Assembly (NCBI RefSeq): GCF_036002945.1
Contig: NZ_CP108529.1
Location: forward strand, 8,861,001-8,925,000
Length of the DNA stretch: 64,000 nucleotides
DNA from: Streptomyces sp. NBC_01224
GTDB taxonomy: Bacteria; Actinomycetota; Actinomycetes; Streptomycetales; Streptomycetaceae
Reading direction: 5' to 3'
The notes under the pieces were generated by a model. The model ran no database searches. It had not been told where the DNA came from and saw nothing but the letters and a program-made list of their open reading frames with translations. Shown here piece after piece: positions 9,780-17,609 of the stretch (positions within the stretch are counted from its first letter, which is position 1; the number at the start of each line of letters is the position of its first letter). The translations under genes and the position numbers were made by a program.

Positions 9780-10262
9780 CTAATCCGGAGCTGTCCACGC
9801 CCCGACCCATAATTGTGTGATGGCGCTGATGTAGCGGGCGCCGCAGCGGTCGGCGGGAACCACGAGTTGGCTACCGACCGCGTCCAGTTCCCGATTGTCC
9901 ATCCGCGTGGCGAGCAGGACAGGGACGTTGCCGAAGTCGGCGTCGATCTCGGCCCAGGACAGCACCGTGTGGTGGCCGTCCCCGCCGGTGACAGCCAGCA
10001 GGAAACGGGAACGGTCCTTGCGCCGTTGCGGGTCGAAGGCAGGGCCGGCATTCAGGATCACCTCGCGCAGGAGTGGACCTTCGAAGCTGTGGCGCTGCGG
10101 GCCGCTGGTGGCACAGTCGAAGACAACCTCGGTTCGGTGCTGCTTCCATCCCTCCCGCAGGTCCCGCACCGTCAGCGTGGCCGGTCGGTCGACATCTCCG
10201 CGCAGGGCGAGAGAAGCGGTACGTACACGAGGTGTGCGAGGTGGCGAGCTGAGTCGGCTCAT
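9780..10262 (-). CDS. Molybdopterin-dependent oxidoreductase domain protein (sulfite oxidase-like)
   Basis: A 160-aa protein resembling the oxidoreductase molybdopterin-binding domain (PF00174) in its short stand-alone form. Visible elements include WKQHRTEVVFDCATSG, where the Cys may be the molybdenum ligand, GPLLREVILNAG, AVTGGDGHHTVLSWAEID and VVPADRCGARYISAITQLWV. The ATG at 10262 is preferred because it follows a GGGGA-type site; a longer start at 10337 has no support. It is convergent with the Mop gene. The partner cofactors and redox subunit are not visible, so the substrate is unknown. Confidence 0.78.
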   Translation of the reverse strand: MSRLSSPPRTPRVRTASLALRGDVDRPATLTVRDLREGWKQHRTEVVFDCATSGPQRHSFEGPLLREVILNAGPAFDPQRRKDRSRFLLAVTGGDGHHTVLSWAEIDADFGNVPVLLATRMDNRELDAVGSQLVVPADRCGARYISAITQLWVGAWTAPD

Positions 10263-10408
10263 CGGATTCCCCAGGTCGGACGGCCCGCAGGGCGGCTGCC
10301 AGAAGATATGCCCCGCCATCGGCCCATGGAATCGCAACTATGAGGCAATCTCCGTCTGCAGCCTCGCATTTGTGAGGTCCTGTCGCGATGCTCTCTGGCA
10401 TCCTCCGG

Positions 10409-10600
10409 TCATCCGCCCACGGATCGCCCGGCCCGGGCACGTGCGTGCGCCGGGTAGCTTCTGGGCACTGCCGTATCCCTGCTGCGGGCTGTCTCGTTGG
10501 GCCGAATGAGTGAGGCCTCGATCGTCGCCGATTCATCCTCGCGGGCTTCGTGTGTCGCCCGCACGATGACCGCGTGCAGATACTTGTCAAACGCGGTCAT
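10409..10600 (-). pseudogene. Truncated Clp-N-type protein
   Basis: The first ~30 residues (MTAFDKYLHAVIVRATHEAR, then EDESATIEA) match the N-terminal helix of small Streptomyces Clp-N repeat proteins. Those proteins normally continue with a LLLAIA stretch. Here the frame runs into basic, non-homologous sequence and stops after 63 codons. Its start lies inside the 3' end of an upstream HTH gene, as in the intact gene pair. It is a fragment left after rearrangement. Confidence 0.5.
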
Positions 10601-10703
10601 CGGTGCGCATCCTCAGCTTGACTCCGGCGGTGATGAGCCTCTTGGCGTGCTTCTTGTGGACGGCTTGGCGCGTGACACCGAGCGCCTCGGCGATGCTGAG
10701 CAC
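10587..10703 (-). pseudogene. HTH-protein fragment upstream of the Clp-N remnant
   Basis: A 38-codon fragment, VLSIAEALGVTRQAVHKKHA followed by KRLITAGVKLRMRTDDRV, is a helix-turn-helix of the kind that precedes Clp-N genes in actinobacteria. An in-frame stop lies a few codons upstream of the GTG at 10703, so the 5' part is lost. The break coincides with one arm of an imperfect inverted repeat (10708-10763). Its 3' end overlaps the start of the Clp-N remnant by ~14 bp, so the original coupling is still visible. Confidence 0.5.
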
Positions 10704-10707
10704 CCGC

Positions 10708-10763
10708 GATCACGGGCCGGAGTGTCGAGAAACGAACGTCTGCCGACACTCGCCCCCGTGATC
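10708..10763. repeat. Imperfect inverted repeat, 20-bp arms (17/20 identical)
   Basis: The arms are 10708-10727 and 10744-10763, separated by 16 bp. It lies at the break point of the HTH remnant and 80 bp before a serine recombinase remnant. It may be the end of a lost mobile element or a recombinase site. Confidence 0.5.
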
Positions 10764-10843
10764 ACGAGCCCGCAGGCGGGCGGTGTCGGCAACCCGCGTC
10801 GGAAATCAACGTCGAAGAGCGATGCTTGGGGTAGGTTCCGACA

Positions 10844-11158
10844 GTGCCTATCGGCTACTGCCGCATCTCGACGGCCGACCAGAGCCCTGATCATCAGATC
10901 GACGCCCTGCTGCGGGCCGACATCGACCGCGACAACATCCACGTCGACACCGCGAGCGGCGCGAAGGCGTCCCGCCCGAAGCCCGACCTCGTCATGCAAC
11001 TGCTGCGCGAGGGCGACACTCTGAAGGTCACCCGCTTCGACCGGCTCTCCCGCTCCGTGCTGCACCTGATCACCTTCGGCGCCGAGCTGCGTGAGCGGGG
11101 CATCGGGCTGCACGTCATCGAGAAGGGCATCGACACCTCCACCATGGAGGGTCGGGCC
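10844..11158 (+). pseudogene. Serine recombinase (resolvase/invertase), catalytic N-terminus only
   Basis: From the GTG at 10844, 105 residues match resolvase/invertase catalytic domains. The nucleophile region is GYCRISTADQSPDHQID with Ser9. SGAKASRPKPDLVMQLLREG, DTLKVTRFDRLSRSV and GIDTSTMEGRA follow. Right after MEGRA the expected continuation (FGM/MFxxLAxxA... and the DNA-binding HTH) is replaced by unrelated sequence that looks like the end of a TetR-type regulator. The frame stays open, so it reads as a long chimeric ORF, but the recombinase cannot be functional without its DNA-binding domain. Confidence 0.75.
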
Positions 11159-11412
11159 CGGGACGGGCATCGGCGGGGACTGCTGCCGGCGCCGTCTGAG
11201 CTGCTGAGTGAGATCACCCACGGCGCGTTGGAGCGGCTGCTCTCCTCGCGGTCGCCGCGCGAACTCGATCGGACCGCGGCCGATCTGCTGCGGGCGACCG
11301 TCGACACCGTGCTCCACGGGGCGATCCGCTCAGCACACCCGGCATCGACGATGAACAACTCCGGGCGGTCATGCCGACGGCCCGCGATCACGAGCAGGAG
11401 GTGGGTCCGTGA
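11159..11412 (+). pseudogene. C-terminal remnant of a regulator (TetR-like), upstream of the SDR gene
   Basis: Residues such as ALERLLSSRSPRELDRTAAD and LLRATVDTVLHGA look like the last helices of a TetR-family regulator. Near 11335 the plausible coding frame shifts, and in the new frame PGIDDEQLRAVMPTARDHEQ leads to a TGA at 11410-11412. That TGA overlaps the SDR GTG start by three bases, the junction expected of a coupled operon. So the original gene before the SDR was probably a regulator whose 5' part was replaced by the recombinase fragment. The family call rests on general resemblance only. Confidence 0.35.
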
Positions 11413-12164
11413 CTGGGGCAACTGGCAGGGTGGCATTGGTGACAGGGGCCAGCAGCGGAATCGGTGCGGCCACCGCGCGCCTTCTGGCAGCGCGAGGGAT
11501 GCGCGTGGTGGTCAACTACCTCCGCAGCGGCACGGCAGCCGAGGAGGTCGTGGCCGACATCGAGGCCGCAGGCGGCCAGGCCATGGCTGTGCAGGCCGAC
11601 GTGCGCGAGGCAGCGGCGATCGAGAGCATGGTCGAGCAGGTCCAGGCGGCATGGGGCGGCATCGACGTGCTTGTGCACAACGCGCTCACCCCGTATGTGA
11701 TCAAGCCGTTCCAGGACATGACGTGGGAAGAACTGGGCGGCAAGCTCGACGACGAGATGCGTGCGGCGTTCGCGGTCACCAAAGCCGTCCTGCCTGCCAT
11801 GACCGAACAGGGCTGGGGACGCATCATCTATCTCGGTACCGGCCTCGGCCGTCGGCCCCGGGAAGGCATGATCGCACTGGGCACGGCCAAGGCCGCACTG
11901 GCGCAGTTCGCCCGGTACCTCGCCCAGGAACTGGGCCCGCGGGGCATCACGGTCAACGTCGTCGAGCCCGGCCCGGTGGAGGACACCCGCATGGCGCATG
12001 TGTTGGACGAGGAGCACAAGCAGCGGCAGGTGGCCGCTACCCCCCTGGGCCGCCTGGCACACCCGGGCGACGTCGCCCAAGCGGTTGCCTTCTACGCCGG
12101 CGAGGACAACGCCTTCATGACCGGCACCACGGCCGCGGTCAACGGCGGGATGGCCATGTACTGA
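11409..12164 (+). CDS. SDR-family protein with altered catalytic residues
   Basis: A 251-aa classical-size short-chain dehydrogenase/reductase. The nucleotide loop TGASSGIG (~residues 13-20) is intact and VQADVRE follows beta-4. The usual NAG motif reads HNA. The catalytic Ser region reads IIYLGTGLG, and the YxxxK motif reads ALGTAKAA, with the Tyr position Leu and the Lys kept. Cofactor binding should work, but hydride transfer by the usual Ser-Tyr-Lys mechanism is doubtful unless a neighbouring side chain substitutes. AGGAGG at 11396-11401 is 7 bp before the GTG, which fixes the start. The next gene is a binding-protein-fold protein 157 bp downstream. Confidence 0.85.
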   Translation: MTGATGRVALVTGASSGIGAATARLLAARGMRVVVNYLRSGTAAEEVVADIEAAGGQAMAVQADVREAAAIESMVEQVQAAWGGIDVLVHNALTPYVIKPFQDMTWEELGGKLDDEMRAAFAVTKAVLPAMTEQGWGRIIYLGTGLGRRPREGMIALGTAKAALAQFARYLAQELGPRGITVNVVEPGPVEDTRMAHVLDEEHKQRQVAATPLGRLAHPGDVAQAVAFYAGEDNAFMTGTTAAVNGGMAMY

Positions 12165-12321
12165 CGCCCCGCCGTCTTCCGCACACGGGGCCATACCGCC
12201 CCGGTCCGGCCGACGGGCGGACCGCATCCGGCACACCGTCACCTCAGCACCATGGGCCGCAGCAGCCGGGCCCGCGGCACGCGCGGGCGCACGGCGGTGA
12301 CACGATCAAGGAAAACCGTTC

Positions 12322-13233
12322 ATGTACACGATCGATCTTGCCTACGTCGGGCGGGGCCTGCACGAGGAACTGGTCGCCTACATCGCCGACCAGCAGGGCT
12401 ACTACGCCGACGAGGGTGTCCACGTCGCGCTGCGCGACGGCTGCTCCTGGGACGAGGAGCGGCTGCGCCACGGCGCCACCATCGGGCTCGGCCGGGCACT
12501 GCTGTCCCGACTGGCCAATGGCATCCCCTGGGCCGCACTCAACGTCAACACCCACCGCCCGCTGTTCTGGTTCCTCGCCCGTCCCGGCCTGACCTCCCTG
12601 GCCGACCTGGCCGGTCGACGGCTGGCGGTACACGCCCCCCACACCGCACCCGGATGCTTCGCCCGGATCGTACTGCGCCAGGCCGGCCTCGACCCGGACC
12701 GCGACATCCACACCATCGTCCGCCCACCCGGCGACTACGGCATGGACCTGCGCTGGCTGCACGACGGCAGGATCGACGCCGCCCTTGTCGGCAGCACCAT
12801 GGCACCGGAGGCGATGGCCGCCGAGCACGGCTGGCAGGTGCTGGCCTGGGTCGGCGACCACTTCCAGATCCCCACTGTAGGTGTAGCCGTCGACCCCACC
12901 TACATCCACCCGGACGGCCCCGCGGTCCAGGCCGTCGTACGGGCCCACCGGCGCGCCCTGCAGGTGATCCACAACGAACCCGACACCACGGTGCGGCACA
13001 TCCAGGCGTTCCTCGGCCGACACACCGCAGACGAAGCCCGAGCCCACTTCGAGACGTTCATCGCACCGTATTTCACCACCGACGGCCAAGCCGACCTCGC
13101 CGTCGGCGCCACCGCGATCACTGCGGTCGCCGCCGAACTCGGCGTCCCCGCCACCGTCACCGCAGCCGAGTTCTACCGCACTGCAACCGTCACACCCCAG
13201 GAGCCCGGCGACGCCGGCGCCACCGCTATCTAG
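12322..13233 (+). CDS. Periplasmic-binding-fold protein (NMT1/SsuA-like) without signal peptide
   Basis: A 303-aa protein of the NMT1/THI5/SsuA substrate-binding superfamily. The N-terminus IDLAYVGRGLHEELVAYIAD then QQGYYADEGVHV is the usual start of the mature fold, followed by LTSLADLAGRRLAVH and GRIDAALVGSTMAPEAMA. It begins almost directly with the first beta strand and has no signal peptide or lipobox, and no ABC ATPase or permease is near. It may therefore act inside the cell, as MqnA/MqnD or THI5 enzymes of this fold do; that is inference. AAGGAA precedes the ATG. The TAG stop is part of the CTAG target duplication of the following IS1380, which inserted exactly at the end of the gene without changing the protein. 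Confidence 0.78.
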   Translation: MYTIDLAYVGRGLHEELVAYIADQQGYYADEGVHVALRDGCSWDEERLRHGATIGLGRALLSRLANGIPWAALNVNTHRPLFWFLARPGLTSLADLAGRRLAVHAPHTAPGCFARIVLRQAGLDPDRDIHTIVRPPGDYGMDLRWLHDGRIDAALVGSTMAPEAMAAEHGWQVLAWVGDHFQIPTVGVAVDPTYIHPDGPAVQAVVRAHRRALQVIHNEPDTTVRHIQAFLGRHTADEARAHFETFIAPYFTTDGQADLAVGATAITAVAAELGVPATVTAAEFYRTATVTPQEPGDAGATAI

Positions 13234-14893
13234 CCTCGGGCTTTCACGTGGCTGGGTGTCCGATGCGTGATCGGAAACGCGAAGAGTGCTCCTGACCTGC
13301 AACGATGGGACTTGTCTAGGGTCCAGGTCGGCGCATGAAAGAAGCACTCCTCAGGTGAAGAAGCGTATCGGGTCCTATCCGCGTGTCCGCATCGAGGGCG
13401 GCGGGAGCGGGGTGGTCTCGCAGGCTGGCGGAGTACTGCTGGTCGAGACTGCCCGTAAGACCGGCCTGGATACCGAGATATCGGCGGCGCTGAGGCCGTG
13501 GCGGCGGCCTCGGGCGGTGCACGATCCGGGCAAGATCCTGCTGGATGTGGCTCTCGCGGTCGCGCTGGGCGGGGACTGCCTGGCCGATGCGGGACTGCTG
13601 CGGGCCGAGCCGGCCGTGTTCGGGCCGGTGGCCTCCGACCCAACGGTCTCCCGGCTGATCGACACCCTCGCCGCGGCCGGGGACAAGGCCCTGACCGCGA
13701 TCCGCTCGGCGCGCGCCGAAGTGCGCGAGTACGTCTGGACGTTGGCCAAAGATGCGGCGCCGGATAGGGGCGGCCAGGTGATTGTGGACCTGGACGGAGT
13801 GCTGGTCCTGGCCCACTCCGACAAGCAGGACGCGGCCGCGACCTGGAAGAAGTCGTTTGGACATCACCCCCTGATGGGCTTCGTCGACCACGGAAGCGGT
13901 GGCACCGGGGAGCCGGTGGCAGCACTGTTGCGGCCGGGGAACGCGGGATCCAACACCGCCGCCGACCACATCACCGCCACTCAACTCGCTTTGGCCCAGC
14001 TCCCCAAGCGTCACCGGCGCGGCCGGTCCACACTGATCCGTACCGACTCCGCGGGCGGCACCCATGAGTTCCTCGCCTGGCTCACGAAACGGGGCCGGTG
14101 GCTGTCGTACTCGGTCGGGATGACCATCACTGAGCAGATTCATCAGGCCGTGTTGAAGGTCCCGGCCTCCGCCTGGACCCCAGCGGTCGAGCCGGGCGGC
14201 GAGATCCGCGACGGCGCCTGGACCGCCGAACTCGACGGCGACACACTCAAGGGCTGGCCGAAGGGAATGCGGCTGATCGTCCGCAAGGAACGGCCCCACC
14301 CCGGCGCCCAGTTGCGCTTCACCGACGCCGACGGCCTGCGGCTCACCTGCTTCGCCACCAACACGACGGGCGGGAAGATCACGGACCTGGAACTGAGGCA
14401 CCGCCGACGGGCGAGGGCAGAGGACCGCATTCGGAACGCACGGGCCACCGGCCTGCGGAACCTGCCCCTGCACGAGACCGCACAGAACCGGATCTGGCTG
14501 GAGATCGTCCAGCTCGCCCTCGACCTGCTCGCCTGGATGCCGATGCTCGCTCTGACCGGCAAACCCCGCCTCTGGGAGCCCCGCCGCCTGCGGTTGCGGC
14601 TGTTCTCCGCCGCTGCCCAACTCATCACCACCGCCCGCCAACGGCACCTGCGATTCGCCCACCACTGGCCATGGACCGACGTGATCACAGACGCGATCAG
14701 ACGGCTCGACACCCTCCCGAACCCACGCTGACCAGCAACAACCCGTCCCGACGAGCAGAAGAGCCACCGACCGGAACCGTGGAATCCGGCGCCCACCCGA
14801 TGCGACGATCGGGCCACCCGTATGCCCGCACACGCTCCACAACGACGCATTGGCCGCCAGCCGAAGCTGACGACCAATCACGAAAGATCGAGG
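13234..14893 (+). mobile_element. Complete IS1380-family element, 4-bp target duplication CTAG
   Basis: The ends are inverted repeats. The left end reads CCTCGGGCTTTCACG and the right end, on the other strand, reads CCTCGATCTTTCGTG. CTAG occurs directly outside both (13230-13233 and 14894-14897), matching the 4-bp duplication known for IS1380. The 1,660-bp size and single transposase gene fit the family. Intact ends, duplication and ORF mean it is potentially active and recently inserted. It separates the binding-fold gene from the PucR-like gene. Confidence 0.85.
13355..14731 (+). CDS. IS1380-family transposase
   Basis: A ~458-aa DDE transposase of the IS1380 group. Landmarks are IGSYPRVRIEGGGSGVVSQA, VFGPVASDPTVSRLIDTL, the first acidic site QVIVDLDGVLVLAHSDKQ, a second near TLIRTDSAGGTHEFLAWL, and the C-terminal RNARATGLRNLPLHETAQNR. 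The GTG at 13355 is taken as the start because homology begins there; the frame is open from 13286. No frameshift or missing motif is seen, so the enzyme may be active. Confidence 0.88.
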   Translation: MKKRIGSYPRVRIEGGGSGVVSQAGGVLLVETARKTGLDTEISAALRPWRRPRAVHDPGKILLDVALAVALGGDCLADAGLLRAEPAVFGPVASDPTVSRLIDTLAAAGDKALTAIRSARAEVREYVWTLAKDAAPDRGGQVIVDLDGVLVLAHSDKQDAAATWKKSFGHHPLMGFVDHGSGGTGEPVAALLRPGNAGSNTAADHITATQLALAQLPKRHRRGRSTLIRTDSAGGTHEFLAWLTKRGRWLSYSVGMTITEQIHQAVLKVPASAWTPAVEPGGEIRDGAWTAELDGDTLKGWPKGMRLIVRKERPHPGAQLRFTDADGLRLTCFATNTTGGKITDLELRHRRRARAEDRIRNARATGLRNLPLHETAQNRIWLEIVQLALDLLAWMPMLALTGKPRLWEPRRLRLRLFSAAAQLITTARQRHLRFAHHWPWTDVITDAIRRLDTLPNPR

Positions 14894-14957
14894 CTAGGCA
14901 ATTCAGAGCCTCATAAAGCGTATATGGGGCGCCAGTCATCGAAAGGAGGCGCGTGCC

Positions 14958-15641
14958 ATGTGCAAGGTCCCGCTGACAACCACCGCTCTGGTCGGCGGGG
15001 CCGGGCTTACGAGATGCCCGACAAAGCTTCTCGCAAACGGTCCTTTGCCCGAGCAAGATCAATCAGAGGCCGGGGAGACCCCGAAGGCCCCGGATCGGTT
15101 CGCACAACTCGTTCAGAACTGCATTGTGCGAAGGACCCGGATCATGACGGACCCTCAAGAGCCTTCGCCGTCAGACGCGGACGACGTCGAACGTCACCCC
15201 CTGACCGCGGTGCGGGCCCGAGACCGGCCCGCCCGTTACCTCATCGGCGCGACCGGCCGGACCCTCGCGCGCACCCCGTCGGCGGCTCCACTCCTTCCTC
15301 CGCACCGGGGCGCGGAATGGCTGAGGAAGTCCACCGGAGCCACACTGCTCACCACCCTGAACGCGATCCTCGCCGGAGCCCCTGCCGACGTACGCGCGGT
15401 CTACAGCGCCCGCACCCTGGGACCGCTGATTGACGGGCACAGCGCCTCGCAGCAGATGCTGCCGGAGACCCTTGAAGTCTTTCTCGCGCACAACGGCTCC
15501 TGGGCACGCACCGCCGAAGCCCTGCACCTGCATGTCAACACGGTGGACTACCGTGTCCGGCGCATCGTGCTGCTCACCGGCCGGGACCTGTCGCGCCTCG
15601 ACCATAAACTCGACCTGCAGGCTGCACTGCTGTGCCGCTGA
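14958..15641 (+). CDS. PucR-type regulator C-terminus, N-terminally altered
   Basis: The last ~70 residues are a textbook PucR C-terminal helix-turn-helix: ETLEVFLAHNGSWARTAEAL then HLHVNTVDYRVRRIVLLTG and RDLSRLDHKLDLQAALLCR. The preceding AGAPADVRAVYSARTLGPLI also fits. PucR proteins are normally 400-550 aa. Here the first ~120 residues show no family match, although a strong AAGGAGG lies 9 bp before the ATG at 14958. Either this is a natural short ORF driving a fused regulator end, or the gene was truncated when the IS1380 region formed. It ends 16 bp before the convergent HTH-TOBE gene. Confidence 0.58.
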   Translation: MCKVPLTTTALVGGAGLTRCPTKLLANGPLPEQDQSEAGETPKAPDRFAQLVQNCIVRRTRIMTDPQEPSPSDADDVERHPLTAVRARDRPARYLIGATGRTLARTPSAAPLLPPHRGAEWLRKSTGATLLTTLNAILAGAPADVRAVYSARTLGPLIDGHSASQQMLPETLEVFLAHNGSWARTAEALHLHVNTVDYRVRRIVLLTGRDLSRLDHKLDLQAALLCR

Positions 15642-15657
15642 CCGAAGTGGTCCCTGT

Positions 15658-16065
15658 TCAGTTCTGGCTGCCCAGCCGATCGATGTGTACGTTCGTCGAC
15701 TTCACCCGCGCCGTTGCCATGACCCCGACCTCAAGGCCGAGCTCGTCCACTGACTCGCGGCTGATCAGCGACACCAGCCGGTGCGGCCCGGACTGGATCT
15801 CCACCTGAGCCACGATGTCGTCGACCTTGACGGCGGTGACGATCCCGGAGAATGAGTTCCGCACCGACGTCAGCACCTCACCGGGCACCGGATGCAGACC
15901 TGCAGCGCGCTCTTTGGCGAATGCCGCCAGACTCACACCGTGGATCACCCGGTTCCCCGACCCGCCCCGGTCCATCGCGAGGAGGCCACCGTCGGCCCAA
16001 CGGCGAACGGTCTCGGGACTCACAGCCAACAGCTCCGCTGCCTGGCCAATGCTGTACGAAGGCAC
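15658..16065 (-). CDS. HTH-TOBE molybdenum-responsive regulator
   Basis: A 135-aa protein in two parts. An N-terminal MerR/excisionase-type helix-turn-helix reads YSIGQAAELLAVSPETVRRW with ADGGLLAMDRGGSGNRVIHG. A C-terminal TOBE domain reads NSFSGIVTAVKVDDIVAQVE and SVDELGLEVGVMATARVKST. This is the common actinobacterial short counterpart of ModE, thought to sense molybdate and control molybdate uptake or molybdoenzyme genes. The GTG at 16065 is chosen because the fold starts there; the frame is open to 16197. Two molybdenum-related genes lie 6 kb upstream, now separated by an IS1380 and rearranged DNA. Confidence 0.82.
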   Translation of the reverse strand: MPSYSIGQAAELLAVSPETVRRWADGGLLAMDRGGSGNRVIHGVSLAAFAKERAAGLHPVPGEVLTSVRNSFSGIVTAVKVDDIVAQVEIQSGPHRLVSLISRESVDELGLEVGVMATARVKSTNVHIDRLGSQN

Positions 16066-16484
16066 CTGGGCACTGTAGGCCAATGCGGGTCTCACCAGCG
16101 CACCGGCTCTGACCCTGCCAGGCCGGACGCCAGGCGCTCCCCTCGCGTATGAGCCCGCGTCGCCCACCGGCCAGACCCCTGACGCGGATCCACCCACCCG
16201 CCGACGACGCCACCTTCCCGCTCTCTCTCCTCAGCCGCGAGGCGATGCGTCATCTTCGCTATCCCGCATGGAGGAGATGGTTCTGTATGCCTAACTAACC
16301 CCGTGCGAGGGGCAGTTGCTGCGAAAGCGGGCGGTTGTGCTTCCCAGGTGATTGAGACAACCGGAACGACCACTTTTCGCCCTGCCACGGCAGGCCGAGG
16401 TCAATTTCTCGGGCGGCGATCGCCGGCTTCCCCGTTGAACGGGGACGGGGAGGTGCTCGCTCGCACCGGCAACGGCCTGTCCGT
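16066..16484. other. Degraded stretch, no supported gene
   Basis: The first part is the upstream region of the HTH-TOBE gene. From ~16290 the sequence resembles mobile-element flank, but no frame is long or conserved enough to name. Confidence 0.4.
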
Positions 16485-16562
16485 GCCTTGCTGTCGTGGG
16501 TGTTCGCTGCCGAGAGTCCGACGCGTAGGGGCAGTCCGTTCGCGTCGGCACCGTCATCGGCG
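16485..16562 (-). pseudogene. IS5-type transposase fragment
   Basis: On the minus strand this short piece reads ADANGLPLRVGLSAANTHDS, a conserved block of IS5-family transposases (DA+GxPL+V.LSAANTHDS). Both sides are unrelated. It abuts the plus-strand IS630 fragment at ~16548, so one element was cut by another or both are recombination scraps. Confidence 0.5.
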
Positions 16563-16680
16563 AACTCCACCGCCGCCACCGGGCCCTCGAGTTCAGGAAG
16601 TTCCTGGTCACGGTAGACAAGGCCGTGCCCGCCGAGCTGGATGTGCACCTGGTGTGCGACAACTGCGAGGATCACGGTGT
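16548..16680 (+). pseudogene. IS630 transposase central fragment
   Basis: The frame reads GTVIGELHRRHRALEFRKFL, then VTVDKAVPAELDVHLVCDN, which is the centre of IS630-type DDE transposases. After VCDN the expected Y-x-T-HK-TP continuation is lost. This is the same part of the protein that is deleted from the IS630 relic at 24 kb. Confidence 0.7.
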
Positions 16681-16700
16681 GCCGCAAGGGGCCGGAGTCC

Positions 16701-16834
16701 AACCTCGCCGTTTCGGTCGAGATGAGGCCGGAAGCGGGGAGGAAATACGAACGTGCCTTCTGAGCTGGGACGATGAATTTGTCGAGGGGTTCTGTCGGTC
16801 CAAGCGGAAGGCACTTTCTGCGTGCAGGGTATCG
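16701..16834 (+). repeat. Direct repeat copy A: solo left end of an IS1380-type element
   Basis: 134 bp nearly identical to 17475-17609 (copy B). It begins with the IS terminal repeat CCTCGCCGTTTCGG at 16703, contains a small hairpin (CGCTTCGG/CCGAAGCG type) and ends a few codons into the transposase start before diverging. With copy B it flanks the acetyltransferase gene. Confidence 0.85.
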
Positions 16835-16948
16835 AGAACACGAGCTGCGCGATCGACTCGATCCTCCGGCGGGCGTAGGGTGCGGTGGCGCGGGCACCCT
16901 CGCATAGGCTGGCCGTCTCATCCGAAGCACTGCGACGAGGATCAGCCC

Positions 16949-17476
16949 ATGCGCAGCAGCACCAGGATCCGCCTGATCGAGCCCACCGACGCCGCCCCGA
17001 TCGCCGCGCATCGGGTGCGGGACTTCGAGGCTTTCCGGCCGTGGGAACCGGCCCAGCCGGCTGACTTTTTCACCCCGGCGGGCCAGGCGGAGCGGATCGA
17101 CAGCCTGCTGGCCGGATACCGGGCCGGCGCGGTCTGGCCGGGCGTGGTGCTCGCGGACGACCAGGTGATCGGGCAGGTCACCGTCGGAGGGATCCTGCCG
17201 CAGCCGCACCTGCGCCGCGGCTCCGTCGGATACTGGATCGCCGGCGTCGCCCAGAATCAAGGGCACGCCGGGCACGCCGTCGGGCTTGTACTCCGGGTGA
17301 TGACGGACGAACTCGGGTTGCACCGCGCCGAGGCGTCCACCAATCTGGAGAATCTGCCGTCGCAGCGGGTGCTGCGCCGCAACGGGTTCAGCCCGTACGG
17401 CGTCGCGCACTCCTCGATCTTTCTCGACGGGAGCTGGCGGGACGGGCTGCTGTGGGAGCGGGTCCTCGGCGACTAA
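16949..17476 (+). CDS. GNAT acetyltransferase, RimJ/RimL-like
   Basis: A 175-aa GNAT of the ribosomal-protein/aminoglycoside-like RimJ/RimL group. It has RIRLIEPTDAAPIAAHRVRD, GSVGYWIAGVAQNQGHAGHA (the acetyl-CoA loop region) and the closing NLENLPSQRVLRRNGFSPYG. It would acetylate an N-terminal amine or a small amine; the substrate is unknown. GAGG lies 8 bp before the ATG at 16949. The gene is enclosed by two IS1380-type left ends, and its TAA stop abuts the second (17477). It looks like a passenger gene captured between IS ends. Confidence 0.85.
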   Translation: MRSSTRIRLIEPTDAAPIAAHRVRDFEAFRPWEPAQPADFFTPAGQAERIDSLLAGYRAGAVWPGVVLADDQVIGQVTVGGILPQPHLRRGSVGYWIAGVAQNQGHAGHAVGLVLRVMTDELGLHRAEASTNLENLPSQRVLRRNGFSPYGVAHSSIFLDGSWRDGLLWERVLGD

Positions 17477-17609
17477 CCCCGCCGCTTCGGTTGAGATGAG
17501 GCCCGAAGCGGGGAGGAAATACGAACGTGCCTTCTGAGCTGGGACGATGAACCTTGTCGAGGGGTTCTGTCGGTCCAAGCGGAAGGCACTTTCTGCGTGC
17601 AGGGTATCG
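17475..17609 (+). repeat. Direct repeat copy B: left end of the IS1380 relic
   Basis: Second copy of the 134/135-bp repeat at 16701-16834, differing at a handful of positions and by one extra base. It runs on into the transposase remnant, whereas copy A does not. Confidence 0.85.

Noticed and set aside
10844..12592. 582-codon ORF beginning with the serine recombinase
   Set aside because: It runs in the wrong frame through the SDR gene; only the first 105 codons are recombinase. Annotated as a truncated remnant.
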